DNA of 15,209 nt from SIG78 sp045587205 (GCA_045587205.1 JAZNBV010000030.1:1-15209), one strand, 5' to 3'. Positions 7,661-15,042 are shown, numbered from the stretch's first letter. Program-made: numbers and translations. Notes: generated by a model not told the origin, from the sequence alone.

Positions 7661-7760
7661 CCGCCGTCGCCAAAGGCTATGGCGGGACAAGGTGGGGGAA
7701 AAGAACCTTTTTTCAAAAAGGTTTTTTCCCCACAAAACAGTTTTGCAACACCCTTTTTTT
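7661..7760. repeat. Composite hairpin repeat, possible pnp terminator
   Basis: Three parts follow each other: a CGCCA/TGGCG hairpin (7668-7684); a long stem of about 19 bp with two bulged G, arms 7692-7712 and 7715-7733 (GTGGGG...CCCCAC outside, CCTTTTT/AAAAAGG inside); and CAGTTTTGCAACACC (7738-7752) plus seven T (7754-7760). That last part repeats 7451-7465 base for base. Read on the minus strand the long stem ends in CCCCAC, so it is not a classical terminator, but it lies about where pnp transcripts should stop. Confidence 0.6.
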
Positions 7761-7778
7761 GTACCGGTATTCTACGGA

Positions 7779-9890
7779 TTACTTATCCATATCAGCCAGA
7801 GCGGCTTTACGGCTCAAACGGATCTTGCCGGAGTTGTCGATATCGATAACTTTGACGGTGACAAAATCATTTTCGCTCAAGATATCCGTTACAGCGTTTA
7901 CGCGGTAATTTGCCATTTCAGAAATGTGCAGCAAGCCTTCCTGACCGGGCAGAATTTCCACAAATGCACCGAAGTCGCGGATGCTCACCACTTTACCGCG
8001 GTAGATCTGACCGATTTCCGCTTCGGCAGTGAGTTCCAGCACGCGCTGTTTAGCAGCTTCGAGCATTTCCCTGTTGCCGGACATAATCTTGACATTGCCG
8101 TCATCATCCACATCAATAGTCGAGCAGGTTTCTTCGGTGATCGCCTTGATATTCTTGCCGCCGGGGCCGATGAGCGCACCGATCTTGGCGGGGTTGATGA
8201 CCAGAGTTTCGACCCGCGGAGCGCGTTCGCTGATTTCAGCACGCGGTGCCGGGATGCACGCTTCGATCACATCAAGAATCTTCAAACGCGCCACACGGTC
8301 GCGTTCCATACCTTCGCACAAAAGATCAATAGAGATACCGGGCAGCTTCAGATCCAGCTGGAAACCGGTGATGCCTTCGCGGGTACCGCAGACCTTGAAG
8401 TCCATATCGCCGAAGTGGTCTTCCGACCCGATGATGTCGGTCAGCAGCAGTGCGCGGCCGTTATCATCAGTCACCAGACCGCAGCTGATACCGGCTACCG
8501 GAGCTGTGATCGGCACCCCGGCATCCATCAGAGCCAGAGTTGCACCGCAGACCGATGCCATAGAGGTGGAACCGTTGCTGGACATAATTTCAGAAACGCA
8601 GCGCACCACATAGGGGAAATCTTTCGGAATAACCTTGGAAACGGAACGTTCCGCAAGATTGCCGTGACCGATTTCGCGGCGGCCGGGACCGGCGATACGA
8701 CCGACTTCGCCCACGCTGTAGTTCGGGAAGTTGTAGTGCAGGTAAAAGCGGTCAAGCTGGGCAGGACCGGGGCCGGTCAGGTCATCAGCTTCCTGCGCAT
8801 CTTTTTCGTTACCGAGAGTGGCAACCACCAGCGCCTGGGTTTCGCCGCGGGAGAAGAGCGCGCTGCCGTGAACCACCGGCAGAACTGCCACTTCTGCAGA
8901 GAGCGGGCGGATATCTTCAATATCGCGGCCGTCGGCGCGGAAGTGTTTATCGAGGATCAGACGGCGGGTGGTATCGCGTACCAGATCGTCGTAGGCTATG
9001 CGCATATTGTAGGCAAAATCATCATCGCTCCAGTCGGCAAACTTGCCGCGGAGTGCTTCAGAGGCATCGCTCTGCAGCGCATCGAGCGCTTCCAGTCGTT
9101 CGGCTTTGCCCGGAACGGTGCAAACGCCGTCAATGCGGTCGCGGCAGAATTCTTCGAGCGCCTTGGTGAAATCTTCCGGCACCAGGAAAAGTTTCGGAGT
9201 CTTCTTGGCTTTGCCGGCGATTCTGGCAAGTTCGATCTGGGCTTCGCACTGGGCTTTGACAGCTTCGTTGGCAAAGTACATTGCTTCACGCATTTCTGCT
9301 TCGGTAACGAATTCGGCTTCGCCTTCGATCATAATGACTTTATCCGGCAGACCGGCGTAAATCAGTTCCAGTGTGGAGCGCTTCATTTCTTCGCGGGTGG
9401 GGTTGGCAACCAGTTTGCCATCGATCTTGCCGACGCGCACTGCGCCGACCGGCCCCTGAAAGGGCATATCCGAAAGCATCAATGCTGTGGAGGCACCCAC
9501 GATCGTCAGTACATCCGGATCGTTCACTCCGTCAGCTGCCAGCACCAGAGCCTGCACCTGAACTTCATCAAAGTAGCCTTTAGGGAAGAGCGGACGCAGC
9601 GGGCGGTCAGTCAGACGGCAGGTGAGGATCTCCTTTTTGCTCGGGCGGCCTTCGCGCTTGATATAACCGCCGGGGAAACGGCCGGCAGCGGAATACTTTT
9701 CGCGGTAATCCACCTGAAGAGCCAGGAAGTCAGTACCGGGTTTGGCAGCACCGCTGCAAGCAGCGACCATCAGCACTGTATCGCCCAGACGGACAGTACA
9801 GGCACCGTTGGCAAGATTGGCGATTTTGCCGGTGGCGATTTCGACGGGACGGCCGTCGGGGAGCAGGAATGAAACTTTGTGTTCAGCCAT
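7779..9890 (-). CDS. pnp: Polynucleotide phosphorylase
   Basis: A full-length PNPase of 703 residues (E. coli 711). It degrades RNA 3' to 5' with phosphate and is a core part of RNA decay. The order is RNase PH domain 1 (about 10-140, with the RNA-binding TDRPLRPLFP at 94-103), a helical domain, RNase PH domain 2 (about 315-540) with SSNGSTSMASVCG (437-449) and EDHFGDMDFKV (490-500; Asp491, Asp497 and Lys499 match E. coli D486, D492 and K494), KH domain with GPGG (575-578), and S1 domain (about 625-695). AGAAAGG (complement of 9900-9906) lies 9 nt from the ATG. The gene has its own promoter about 310 nt upstream. In many bacteria rpsO precedes pnp; here it does not. The opposite strand carries a long open frame that is only a shadow of this gene. 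Confidence 0.99.
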   Translation of the reverse strand: MAEHKVSFLLPDGRPVEIATGKIANLANGACTVRLGDTVLMVAACSGAAKPGTDFLALQVDYREKYSAAGRFPGGYIKREGRPSKKEILTCRLTDRPLRPLFPKGYFDEVQVQALVLAADGVNDPDVLTIVGASTALMLSDMPFQGPVGAVRVGKIDGKLVANPTREEMKRSTLELIYAGLPDKVIMIEGEAEFVTEAEMREAMYFANEAVKAQCEAQIELARIAGKAKKTPKLFLVPEDFTKALEEFCRDRIDGVCTVPGKAERLEALDALQSDASEALRGKFADWSDDDFAYNMRIAYDDLVRDTTRRLILDKHFRADGRDIEDIRPLSAEVAVLPVVHGSALFSRGETQALVVATLGNEKDAQEADDLTGPGPAQLDRFYLHYNFPNYSVGEVGRIAGPGRREIGHGNLAERSVSKVIPKDFPYVVRCVSEIMSSNGSTSMASVCGATLALMDAGVPITAPVAGISCGLVTDDNGRALLLTDIIGSEDHFGDMDFKVCGTREGITGFQLDLKLPGISIDLLCEGMERDRVARLKILDVIEACIPAPRAEISERAPRVETLVINPAKIGALIGPGGKNIKAITEETCSTIDVDDDGNVKIMSGNREMLEAAKQRVLELTAEAEIGQIYRGKVVSIRDFGAFVEILPGQEGLLHISEMANYRVNAVTDILSENDFVTVKVIDIDNSGKIRLSRKAALADMDK

Positions 9891-10203
9891 TTTAACAGGC
9901 CTTTCTGTAAAAAATTACTTTTGGGTTGAAACCATTAACAACATTCCGGCAACAGCAGTGATTTTTTCAGAACGCCGGAACGACCAGATATTCTTCCGCA
10001 GCACAGAGGGAAAATCAAAAAAGAGCACCGTAATATACCTACCGTTTGCTGATGCATAACCGATAATGCGGAATCGCGGTATCAACCCCCGGAAAGAGAT
10101 TTTCCCGGATGCTGATAACGACCCGAATTCCACCGGTATGACCGCTTGGGGTAACTCAACTGCTCTTTCAAGACAACCCGATAGTGCAAACGACACACTG
10201 TCA
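9891..10203 (-). promoter_or_regulatory. Long pnp 5' leader (possible autoregulatory region)
   Basis: Between the predicted start of transcription near 10203 and the pnp ATG there are about 310 nt without a recognised gene. A 7-bp stem GCCGGAA/TTCCGGC (9974-9980 with 9944-9950) has a 23-base loop, and a CCGG-type hairpin lies at about 10088-10110. In E. coli pnp represses itself through a structured leader cut by RNase III, so such a role is plausible here. An open frame of 93 codons with a GTG start (10194-10196) runs through the leader and stops at 9915; it has no ribosome site and no recognisable protein, so I do not call it a gene. Confidence 0.4.
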
Positions 10204-10209
10204 GTACTT

Positions 10210-10237
10210 AATATAGCACACTTGCCGCAAAAAACAA
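10210..10237 (-). promoter_or_regulatory. pnp promoter, extended -10 type
   Basis: On the minus strand TTGTTT (complement of 10232-10237), 16 bp, TATATT (complement of 10210-10215), with TGC directly before the -10. The block TTGTTTTTTGC-N7-GTGCTATATTAA is nearly identical to the tRNA-Ser promoter at 14908-14937. Confidence 0.65.
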
Positions 10238-10298
10238 GTATAGAACAACTTTTTTGAGCATATCTGCAAGCAGCTCTCTGCAGTTTATTTATAATTTT

Positions 10299-12554
10299 TC
10301 AGCGCGGCAGAGCGGAGCTTTTTCCCGCCTGAAGTCCGCCGGGGGCAGAAAAACTGTAAGTTTTGCCGTTCAGAGAGAACTCTACCGGGCTGCCGTTCTG
10401 TAAAGTTTCGGCAAGCAGGATCTGATTTTCTGTGATCATAACGGCCGCTTTTGCATTGCTGGAGACTTTGCCGATGCCGGGGATATCCGCTTCGCCGGGG
10501 GCAAAGAAAAAGATGTATTTAATATTGCTTTTTTGGTCGGTAACTGCGTGGTAAAAGTCGGCTTGGATCATACTTTTGATACTTTCAACAGCTTCGCAGG
10601 CAGGATGCACGATATAACTTGCCGGTTGAGTGCCGGTCAGGTAAAAAGTTGCGCTTTTGCCGCTGAATGAACCATCTGCCCAGATGGTTACCGTGTTCCA
10701 CGCAACTGTTTTGTCTGTAATTTCAAGTGTGATATCCACAGTTTTCAGGAATGTGTAAGCTGTTTCGCCGCAAACGATCCGGCTTACTTGCTGCAGATGG
10801 TGTATCCCGCTGCTGAAACTCTGCTGCTTGCCGTCAGAAAAAACTGCCTTGACCGGGGTGGTAAAGCGTTTGGAATCGATGGTGGTGTTGACAGGAAATG
10901 AGGTTTTGTTTTTTACATCAGAAAGTGTGAAAACCACTGCACTGTCGAACGTTGCGGCACTTTTGTTATATTCCAGTTTGCCCTCTTGAGCCATATTCAG
11001 CATTACGCCGCTGTTGATGCCGTCGCTGACACCGCCCACGGCGGGGGATCTGTTTATGTCGGGCTGTGCCAGCAGAGAGCCTTCATCGTAAACGGCAGTC
11101 AATCCGGGCAGGCGCCGCCAATCCCATAGGGCGGGCATACCGTCATACTCGCTGCCGGTGATCTTGTACTGCATTACGCCGCAGCCCAGATAAAGCCCCT
11201 GCATATTGTCAAAGTTGGTTGATTCGCTGCCACGAACCCGCTTGGAGCACATCTTGAACGAGAAAAATCTGTTCTCCCGGCGGTGGATAAGGTAATCGCT
11301 GCGGTAAAAGTAATTGCTGCCGGATAAATCTTTTTCTGCAGATTGCAGTTGCGGTTTCAGGTTTTTTGCACTGCACTCGATTGTCCGGGCGATATTTTCA
11401 TATTTTTTCCAGGGATAATCTTTTATCAGTTCTCTGCCGCAGGCAAGAATATCGAATTGTTTTTTGTAAAGAGTCCAGGACATACCGTTGATAAAGTATT
11501 TATTCATCAGCTCAACTTTTTCTGCCGGCAGAACCAGCGGGGTACCGGTAAAGAGATCCATAAATTTGATTATGTTTATAAAGTAGTCACTGCCGTAAAC
11601 CCCGAACTGCTGTTGGGCACCGTGCTGGTGAAAACTGTAATCTGTTTGAATGCCTTCCAAGCCCGGATTCATCCACAGACGGTCAACTTCCGGCATATCG
11701 AAGGGCAGGGGCGGACGCGAACCGGCAACGACCACTTCGGAAAAAACTTCTTCAATGCCGGAGAATAAAAACTCTGCATTTTTGAAATATATACCTTTCC
11801 ACATCCGGATTATGGCAGTATCAACCAGATTCTGACCGGTATATTTTACACGGCACTCTCCGGCAAGCGGCGAGGCGGGGGCGTAGAGCAGTATCTCGGT
11901 AAGTGCAATACGGTCGGGCAGCAGCGCTGGATCGATATTACCTTCTTCGTAAAGGTTGCGCATCGAAAATATGTCGGAACGGTCAAAACAGCGGCGCATA
12001 ACTTCAAGGGTTTCCGGCGGGATTTCGCCGTACATATTGTTTATGACCCGGATAACATTGTAAGGCGCCCCGATGAATTGCCACCACCAGTTGGGGTTTT
12101 CCGGCAGAGTTTTTCCCCAGAATTCCAAGCCGGCAATGACTGCTGAACGGTATTCTGGATCCCGTGTTGCGTGCCAGGCGCCGACGAGGATGTGCATATT
12201 GCTCCAATGTTTTATACCAAGCCAGTTGCCGCGGGTGGCATCCTTATATTGAATGCTTTTGAAACTGCCGTCGCTGTTCTGATCAGCAAGGATCGCGCGG
12301 GCCCGGGCAATATCGGCCTTTGCGGGGGGATTGATCCGGTTGTAGTTTCTGATGATCAGATCAATATCCGCAGCGGTGATCTGCGGACCGGCATTCCGGG
12401 TGTCGGTAGAGTTCATTTTAAGCGCCTTTCTATTGGAAGAAACCTGATTAGCAGCTGATGATACTTCTGTTGAGAATACACATCCGGCAGCAATTCCGAA
12501 ACATACTGTTTTGAAAATTATCCGGAAGAAACTGCGGATCTGAAAATCAGGCAT
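10299..12554 (-). CDS. Exported polysaccharide lyase family 8 (chondroitin/hyaluronan lyase type)
   Basis: A PL8 lyase of 751 residues, close to the family's usual 700-800. It cleaves uronic-acid polysaccharides by beta-elimination. The alpha/alpha-toroid domain fills about 55-400, with the aromatic patch NWWWQFIGAP (155-164), TGQN with Asn242 as likely catalytic Asn, SFHQHG with His311, VYG with Tyr320 and Arg374. The His-Tyr-Arg spacing (9 and 54) equals that of Flavobacterium chondroitinase AC. The central beta domain follows, with RGSESTNFDNMQG (441-453; Glu444 and Asn447 match the AC lyase Glu/Asn pair) and DWRRLPGLTA (478-487), then the C-terminal beta domain. The N-terminus is a signal peptide; IAAGC (21-25) could be a lipobox. 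AAAGGG lies 9 nt before this ATG. A second ATG at codon 47 has a better ribosome site. Chondroitin, hyaluronan or another uronate polymer cannot be separated here. Confidence 0.95.
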   Translation of the reverse strand: MPDFQIRSFFRIIFKTVCFGIAAGCVFSTEVSSAANQVSSNRKALKMNSTDTRNAGPQITAADIDLIIRNYNRINPPAKADIARARAILADQNSDGSFKSIQYKDATRGNWLGIKHWSNMHILVGAWHATRDPEYRSAVIAGLEFWGKTLPENPNWWWQFIGAPYNVIRVINNMYGEIPPETLEVMRRCFDRSDIFSMRNLYEEGNIDPALLPDRIALTEILLYAPASPLAGECRVKYTGQNLVDTAIIRMWKGIYFKNAEFLFSGIEEVFSEVVVAGSRPPLPFDMPEVDRLWMNPGLEGIQTDYSFHQHGAQQQFGVYGSDYFINIIKFMDLFTGTPLVLPAEKVELMNKYFINGMSWTLYKKQFDILACGRELIKDYPWKKYENIARTIECSAKNLKPQLQSAEKDLSGSNYFYRSDYLIHRRENRFFSFKMCSKRVRGSESTNFDNMQGLYLGCGVMQYKITGSEYDGMPALWDWRRLPGLTAVYDEGSLLAQPDINRSPAVGGVSDGINSGVMLNMAQEGKLEYNKSAATFDSAVVFTLSDVKNKTSFPVNTTIDSKRFTTPVKAVFSDGKQQSFSSGIHHLQQVSRIVCGETAYTFLKTVDITLEITDKTVAWNTVTIWADGSFSGKSATFYLTGTQPASYIVHPACEAVESIKSMIQADFYHAVTDQKSNIKYIFFFAPGEADIPGIGKVSSNAKAAVMITENQILLAETLQNGSPVEFSLNGKTYSFSAPGGLQAGKSSALPR
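12425..12431 (-). promoter_or_regulatory. Internal ribosome-binding site before PL8 codon 47
   Basis: AGAAAGG (complement of 12425-12431) stands 8 nt before the ATG at 12414-12416. The same heptamer serves pnp, and the flanks are alike (AGAAAGGC then TTAAAATG). Starting here would give a 705-residue PL8 without its signal peptide. Confidence 0.4.
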
Positions 12555-12567
12555 AGGGTATTTCCCT

Positions 12568-12607
12568 TTTTGCTGTTAATATACATCTTTTGCTGTTAAT
12601 ATACATC
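12568..12607. repeat. Perfect 20-bp tandem duplication in the PL8 leader
   Basis: Bases 12568-12587 and 12588-12607 are identical (TTTTGCTG then TTAATATACATC, allowing for register). On the minus strand each copy holds a TATATT, so the duplication gives the PL8 gene two possible -10 boxes 20 bp apart. Confidence 0.9.
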
Positions 12608-12626
12608 ACTATCAACGGATTTGCAA
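12598..12626 (-). promoter_or_regulatory. PL8 promoter
   Basis: On the minus strand TTGCAA (complement of 12621-12626), 17 bp, TATATT (complement of 12598-12603). A perfect TTGACA also lies just upstream (complement of 12632-12637), but its 17-bp partner is the weak TGATAG. The second TATATT, at 12578-12583, has no evident -35. Confidence 0.55.
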
Positions 12627-12667
12627 AAAAATGTCAACTTAAACAGAATAGATATCTGGACGGTTGA

Positions 12668-12706
12668 TCTGTATTGCATATACAGAATCTGTAATACTTT
12701 TACAGA
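12668..12706. promoter_or_regulatory. Twin operator-like dyads TCTGTA-N7-TACAGA
   Basis: Two 19-bp inverted repeats stand in tandem, 12668-12686 and 12688-12706, one base apart. Both read TCTGTA-N7-TACAGA with different centres, so arms are conserved while the middle is not, as expected of sites for a dimeric regulator. The centres are exactly 20 bp apart, about two helical turns. They lie between the divergent PL8 and radical SAM promoters, 66-106 bp from each predicted start. The regulator is not in the window. Confidence 0.7.
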
Positions 12707-12727
12707 GATTTTCAGGAACTGAAAAAT

Positions 12728-12755
12728 TTGATTTTTGCGTGTTTCAGGGTATATT
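12728..12755 (+). promoter_or_regulatory. Promoter of the radical SAM gene
   Basis: TTGATT (12728-12733), 16 bp, TATATT (12750-12755). The stretch TTGATTTTTGC-N11-TATATT matches the pattern of the pnp and tRNA-Ser promoters. Leader about 50 nt. Confidence 0.6.
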
Positions 12756-12812
12756 ATAGGAATTTTTACTGATCGATAACGGCATATACAATATGCTTTA
12801 CGGAGAATTTTG

Positions 12813-13556
12813 ATGAGAAAATATGTTTACGGTCCGATAAACTCCCGCCGGCTGGGGAAATCCCTGGGGGTCGATTTGATCGTACCCAAAGTATGTCCGT
12901 TGGACTGCATTTACTGCGAGGCGCGCGCCACGACTGACCTTACAATGGTGCGCCGTGAATATGTTAATGTAAATGAAGTGATTGCAGAAATTGATCAGGT
13001 GTTGTCAAATATCCCGATGCCGGATTATATAACTTTTTCCGGGGCAGGGGAACCGACTCTGAATTCCGGCATCGGCAGAGTAATAGAGCATTTGAAAGAA
13101 AATTATCCGGATGGCAAGGTTTGTCTGCTTACCAACGGGTTGCTGCTTAAAAATAAAGATTTGCAGCAGGAACTTGCCAGACTGGATATGATCATACCGT
13201 CGCTGGATGCCTCAAATGAAGAAGAATACCGCAGGATCAACCGCCCGGTGCCCGGGGAAACTCTTGAAAAACTGGTGGACGGTATTGCGGAGTTTCACCG
13301 GAATCATCCGGCAGTATATATGGCGTTGGAAATGTTCATCGCTCCGGGGATCAATGATTCAGATGAAAGTCTGGCGCGTTTTGAAACTCTGGTAAAGAGA
13401 ATTTATCCGGATGCGATTCAGCTTAATACGCTTGCCCGCCCCGGGGTGATCGCCGATCTTGTGCCTGCCGATGCTGAAACGATGAAAAAATTTGCCGCCG
13501 TGTTGAATAAAATTGTTCCGGTAACTTTTACAGGCGGCATTTGCCCCGGAGCGTAA
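12813..13556 (+). CDS. Radical SAM protein (COG0731-like)
   Basis: A 247-residue radical SAM enzyme. The cluster motif CxxxCxxC is CPLDCIYC (Cys28, Cys32, Cys35), which binds the [4Fe-4S] cluster that cleaves S-adenosylmethionine. FSGAGEPTL (75-83) is the SAM-binding GGEP-type motif, and LLTNGLLL and MFIAPGINDSDE fit the following strands of the barrel. The opening YVYGPINSRRLGKSLGVDLIVPKVCPLDCIYC is typical of a bacterial family of Fe-S oxidoreductases related to the tRNA-wyosine group; its substrate is unknown. Some relatives carry an extra C-terminal helix-turn-helix; this one ends just after the barrel (FTGGICPGA). An in-frame TTG directly precedes the ATG at 12813, but GGAG (12802-12805) is 7 nt from the ATG, so I start there. 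It is divergent from PL8 and convergent with the PHP gene. Confidence 0.93.
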   Translation: MRKYVYGPINSRRLGKSLGVDLIVPKVCPLDCIYCEARATTDLTMVRREYVNVNEVIAEIDQVLSNIPMPDYITFSGAGEPTLNSGIGRVIEHLKENYPDGKVCLLTNGLLLKNKDLQQELARLDMIIPSLDASNEEEYRRINRPVPGETLEKLVDGIAEFHRNHPAVYMALEMFIAPGINDSDESLARFETLVKRIYPDAIQLNTLARPGVIADLVPADAETMKKFAAVLNKIVPVTFTGGICPGA

Positions 13557-13675
13557 ACAGCGGGTTGTCAAGTCTGATTTGACCGATCTTCCCATTTTTC
13601 CGGAATCCCCCTTGCGGGGGGTATCCAAAGTAAATTTTCCGGGTGGCGTTTCTCTGTAAAAAGAAAATAGAACTG
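13557..13675. terminator. Convergent spacer with GC-rich hairpin
   Basis: The 119 bp between two convergent stops hold CCCCC-TTGC-GGGGG (13607-13620), which can be lengthened by outer GGA/TCC pairs (13602-13626), and a weaker GTCAA/TTGAC hairpin near 13567-13583. Neither has a proper T run, so a role in ending both transcripts is likely from position but not proved by sequence. Confidence 0.4.
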
Positions 13676-14563
13676 TCAAAAGTAAATCGGATTGCTCCAA
13701 GCTGAACGGCCTTGAGCATCTGTAATGCTCCATCTGGCATAGCCGCCGGCAGCGCGGAGGCTTTCTATATTATATTCAGCAGAGGTTCCGGGGGCATTCA
13801 CCCCGGGGATAATCAGACACTTTCCGCTTTGTTTAAGGACGAGAGAACATCTGACAGATTCTGAAAATTCAGCATAAATTTTGTTTCCATCAAAAGCGAG
13901 AGTATGGAATTCCGGGCCCTGGGTGGCGTAAAAATCACCATTTTTAAGGGCCTCCAGCACCGCCGGAAGGGACCGTTCTTTGGCGCAAATAACGGTCCAA
14001 CCGCCGAAAAGGGCGCTTGGGCGATGCACATCATCCACGGCAACAGCGGAAACTTTGCGCCCGGAGGCAAGCAGTTCGTCCCAGGTTTGTTCACTGTAGG
14101 CACGACCGTAAAATTCGCATTCAGTATTGTAAACCTCTAATGCAATGTAATTTGTGAGATCTTGTATATCTGCGGAACTGAAAGCGCACCAATGGGGATG
14201 AGCAACAGATGTAAGCCCTCCGGCCGCCGCGACGGCATCAATGATTTCCTGGGCGGATTCTCCTGTTTCAAACGGACGCAGATATTTAAAATCCAGAGGC
14301 AGGTTCAATGCAACAAGGTGCCACTTGCAGCGATCAGGACTCAAATTCGGATGAAGTTCCGCCCCCTGAATAATGATCATACCCCGATTGTCCCATTGGC
14401 TGACATCATTGACCTGGTGATGATCGGTTATTGCCAGAACATCGTATCCCCTTGAGGAATAAGATTCTATAAGCTGTTCCGGTGTCAATCTGCCATCAGA
14501 TAATGTTGTATGAGCGTGAAGATTTGCGCGCAAAGCCTGTCTTTTTTCACCATAATAATTCAT
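13676..14563 (-). CDS. PHP-domain metallohydrolase (CehA/McbA-like)
   Basis: A 295-residue protein with an N-terminal PHP domain, a metal-dependent phosphoesterase/hydrolase fold. Visible metal ligands are His16, His18 and Asp23 in NLHAHTTLSDG, Asp47-His48 in ITDHH, Glu69 in GAELH, His82, His122 in VAHPHW, and Asp178/His180 in VDDVH. Residues 215-295 are a small beta domain ending in ARWSITDAQGRSAWSNPIYF, as in CehA/McbA-type hydrolases, where such an ending is common. No signal peptide, so cytoplasmic. Substrate unknown; the families include phosphatases and carbamate hydrolases. No clear ribosome site precedes the ATG. Its promoter is predicted at 14625-14653 with a leader of about 55 nt. 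Confidence 0.93.
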   Translation of the reverse strand: MNYYGEKRQALRANLHAHTTLSDGRLTPEQLIESYSSRGYDVLAITDHHQVNDVSQWDNRGMIIIQGAELHPNLSPDRCKWHLVALNLPLDFKYLRPFETGESAQEIIDAVAAAGGLTSVAHPHWCAFSSADIQDLTNYIALEVYNTECEFYGRAYSEQTWDELLASGRKVSAVAVDDVHRPSALFGGWTVICAKERSLPAVLEALKNGDFYATQGPEFHTLAFDGNKIYAEFSESVRCSLVLKQSGKCLIIPGVNAPGTSAEYNIESLRAAGGYARWSITDAQGRSAWSNPIYF

Positions 14564-14624
14564 AGAGATACATCACTTTTTATTGAACTTATTCTGATAT
14601 TATCGAATGATATCCATCTTTGAT

Positions 14625-14653
14625 AATATAGCATTGACTGTTGGGTTTTACAA
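14625..14653 (-). promoter_or_regulatory. Promoter of the PHP gene
   Basis: On the minus strand TTGTAA (complement of 14648-14653), 17 bp, TATATT (complement of 14625-14630), with TGC before the -10 as an extended element. Confidence 0.5.
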
Positions 14654-14907
14654 ATACAGATGAGAATTCAGGCGGATATTTTATCACCCGTATTGTCAGA
14701 TTTTAATTGATGCTGGAATCCGGCAATAAAAGTCAATATTCAGCCGAATAATACATCCACCGGACATCGATTTGCCGTTAAAGAATATGCACTGCTGCAA
14801 TGCAGGAAAAAGCGGCGAAGCAGCGGTAATGATTATGATTTTCAAGTGTTTTTCTGTAAAATCTGTAAATGCAGACAAAAAAATCATTAAAAAGGCATAT
14901 ATTTGAT
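14654..14907. other. Intergenic stretch with no supported gene
   Basis: About 250 bp between the promoters of the PHP gene and tRNA-Ser. The only open frame (minus, 14696-14887) shows no ribosome site, no known motif and poor codon character. No repeat or strong hairpin was seen, and I would leave it unannotated. Confidence 0.5.
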
Positions 14908-14935
14908 TTGTTTTTTGCTCAAACAGTGCTATTTT
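14908..14935 (+). promoter_or_regulatory. tRNA-Ser promoter, extended -10 type
   Basis: TTGTTT (14908-14913), 16 bp, TATTTT (14930-14935), with TGC before the -10. The block TTGTTTTTTGC-N7-GTGCTATTTTAA differs from the pnp promoter only in the N7 and one base of the -10. Confidence 0.6.
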
Positions 14936-14954
14936 AAAAGAGCGTTATATACGC

Positions 14955-15042
14955 GGAGAGCTGGTCGAGTGGTCGAAGGCGCCGCATTGGAAATGCGGTG
15001 TACCGCAAGGTACCGAGGGTTCGAATCCCTCGCTCTCCGCCA
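14955..15042 (+). tRNA. tRNA-Ser(GGA)
   Basis: An 88-nt class II tRNA. The acceptor arm GGAGAGC (14955-14961) pairs with GCTCTCC (15032-15038), discriminator G at 15039, and CCA is encoded at 15040-15042. The anticodon stem CCGCA/TGCGG encloses loop TTGGAAA with anticodon GGA at 14989-14991, which reads UCC and UCU. The long variable arm (TACC-GCAA-GGTA) and the T-loop GGTTCGAATCC are typical of tRNA-Ser. Confidence 0.98.

Noticed and set aside
7543..7908. 121-codon plus-strand frame across the convergent spacer
   Set aside because: It runs through hairpins and T runs into the antisense of pnp and shows no protein-like composition.
7653..9872. Open frame of 739 codons on the plus strand opposite pnp
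   Set aside because: It mirrors pnp codon structure, its protein has no family features (rich in Phe, His and Gln in the manner of antisense frames), and pnp is beyond doubt.
9915..10196. 93-codon GTG frame in the pnp leader as a gene (for example rpsO)
   Set aside because: Its protein does not resemble ribosomal protein S15 or anything known, and the start lies almost at the predicted transcript start without a ribosome site.
12668..12706. LexA/SOS boxes
   Set aside because: CTGT and ACAG are nine bases apart, not eight as in the E. coli box, and the flanking genes are not DNA-repair genes.
14696..14887. 63-codon minus-strand frame upstream of the PHP gene
   Set aside because: No ribosome site, promoter or recognisable protein; length is within chance.
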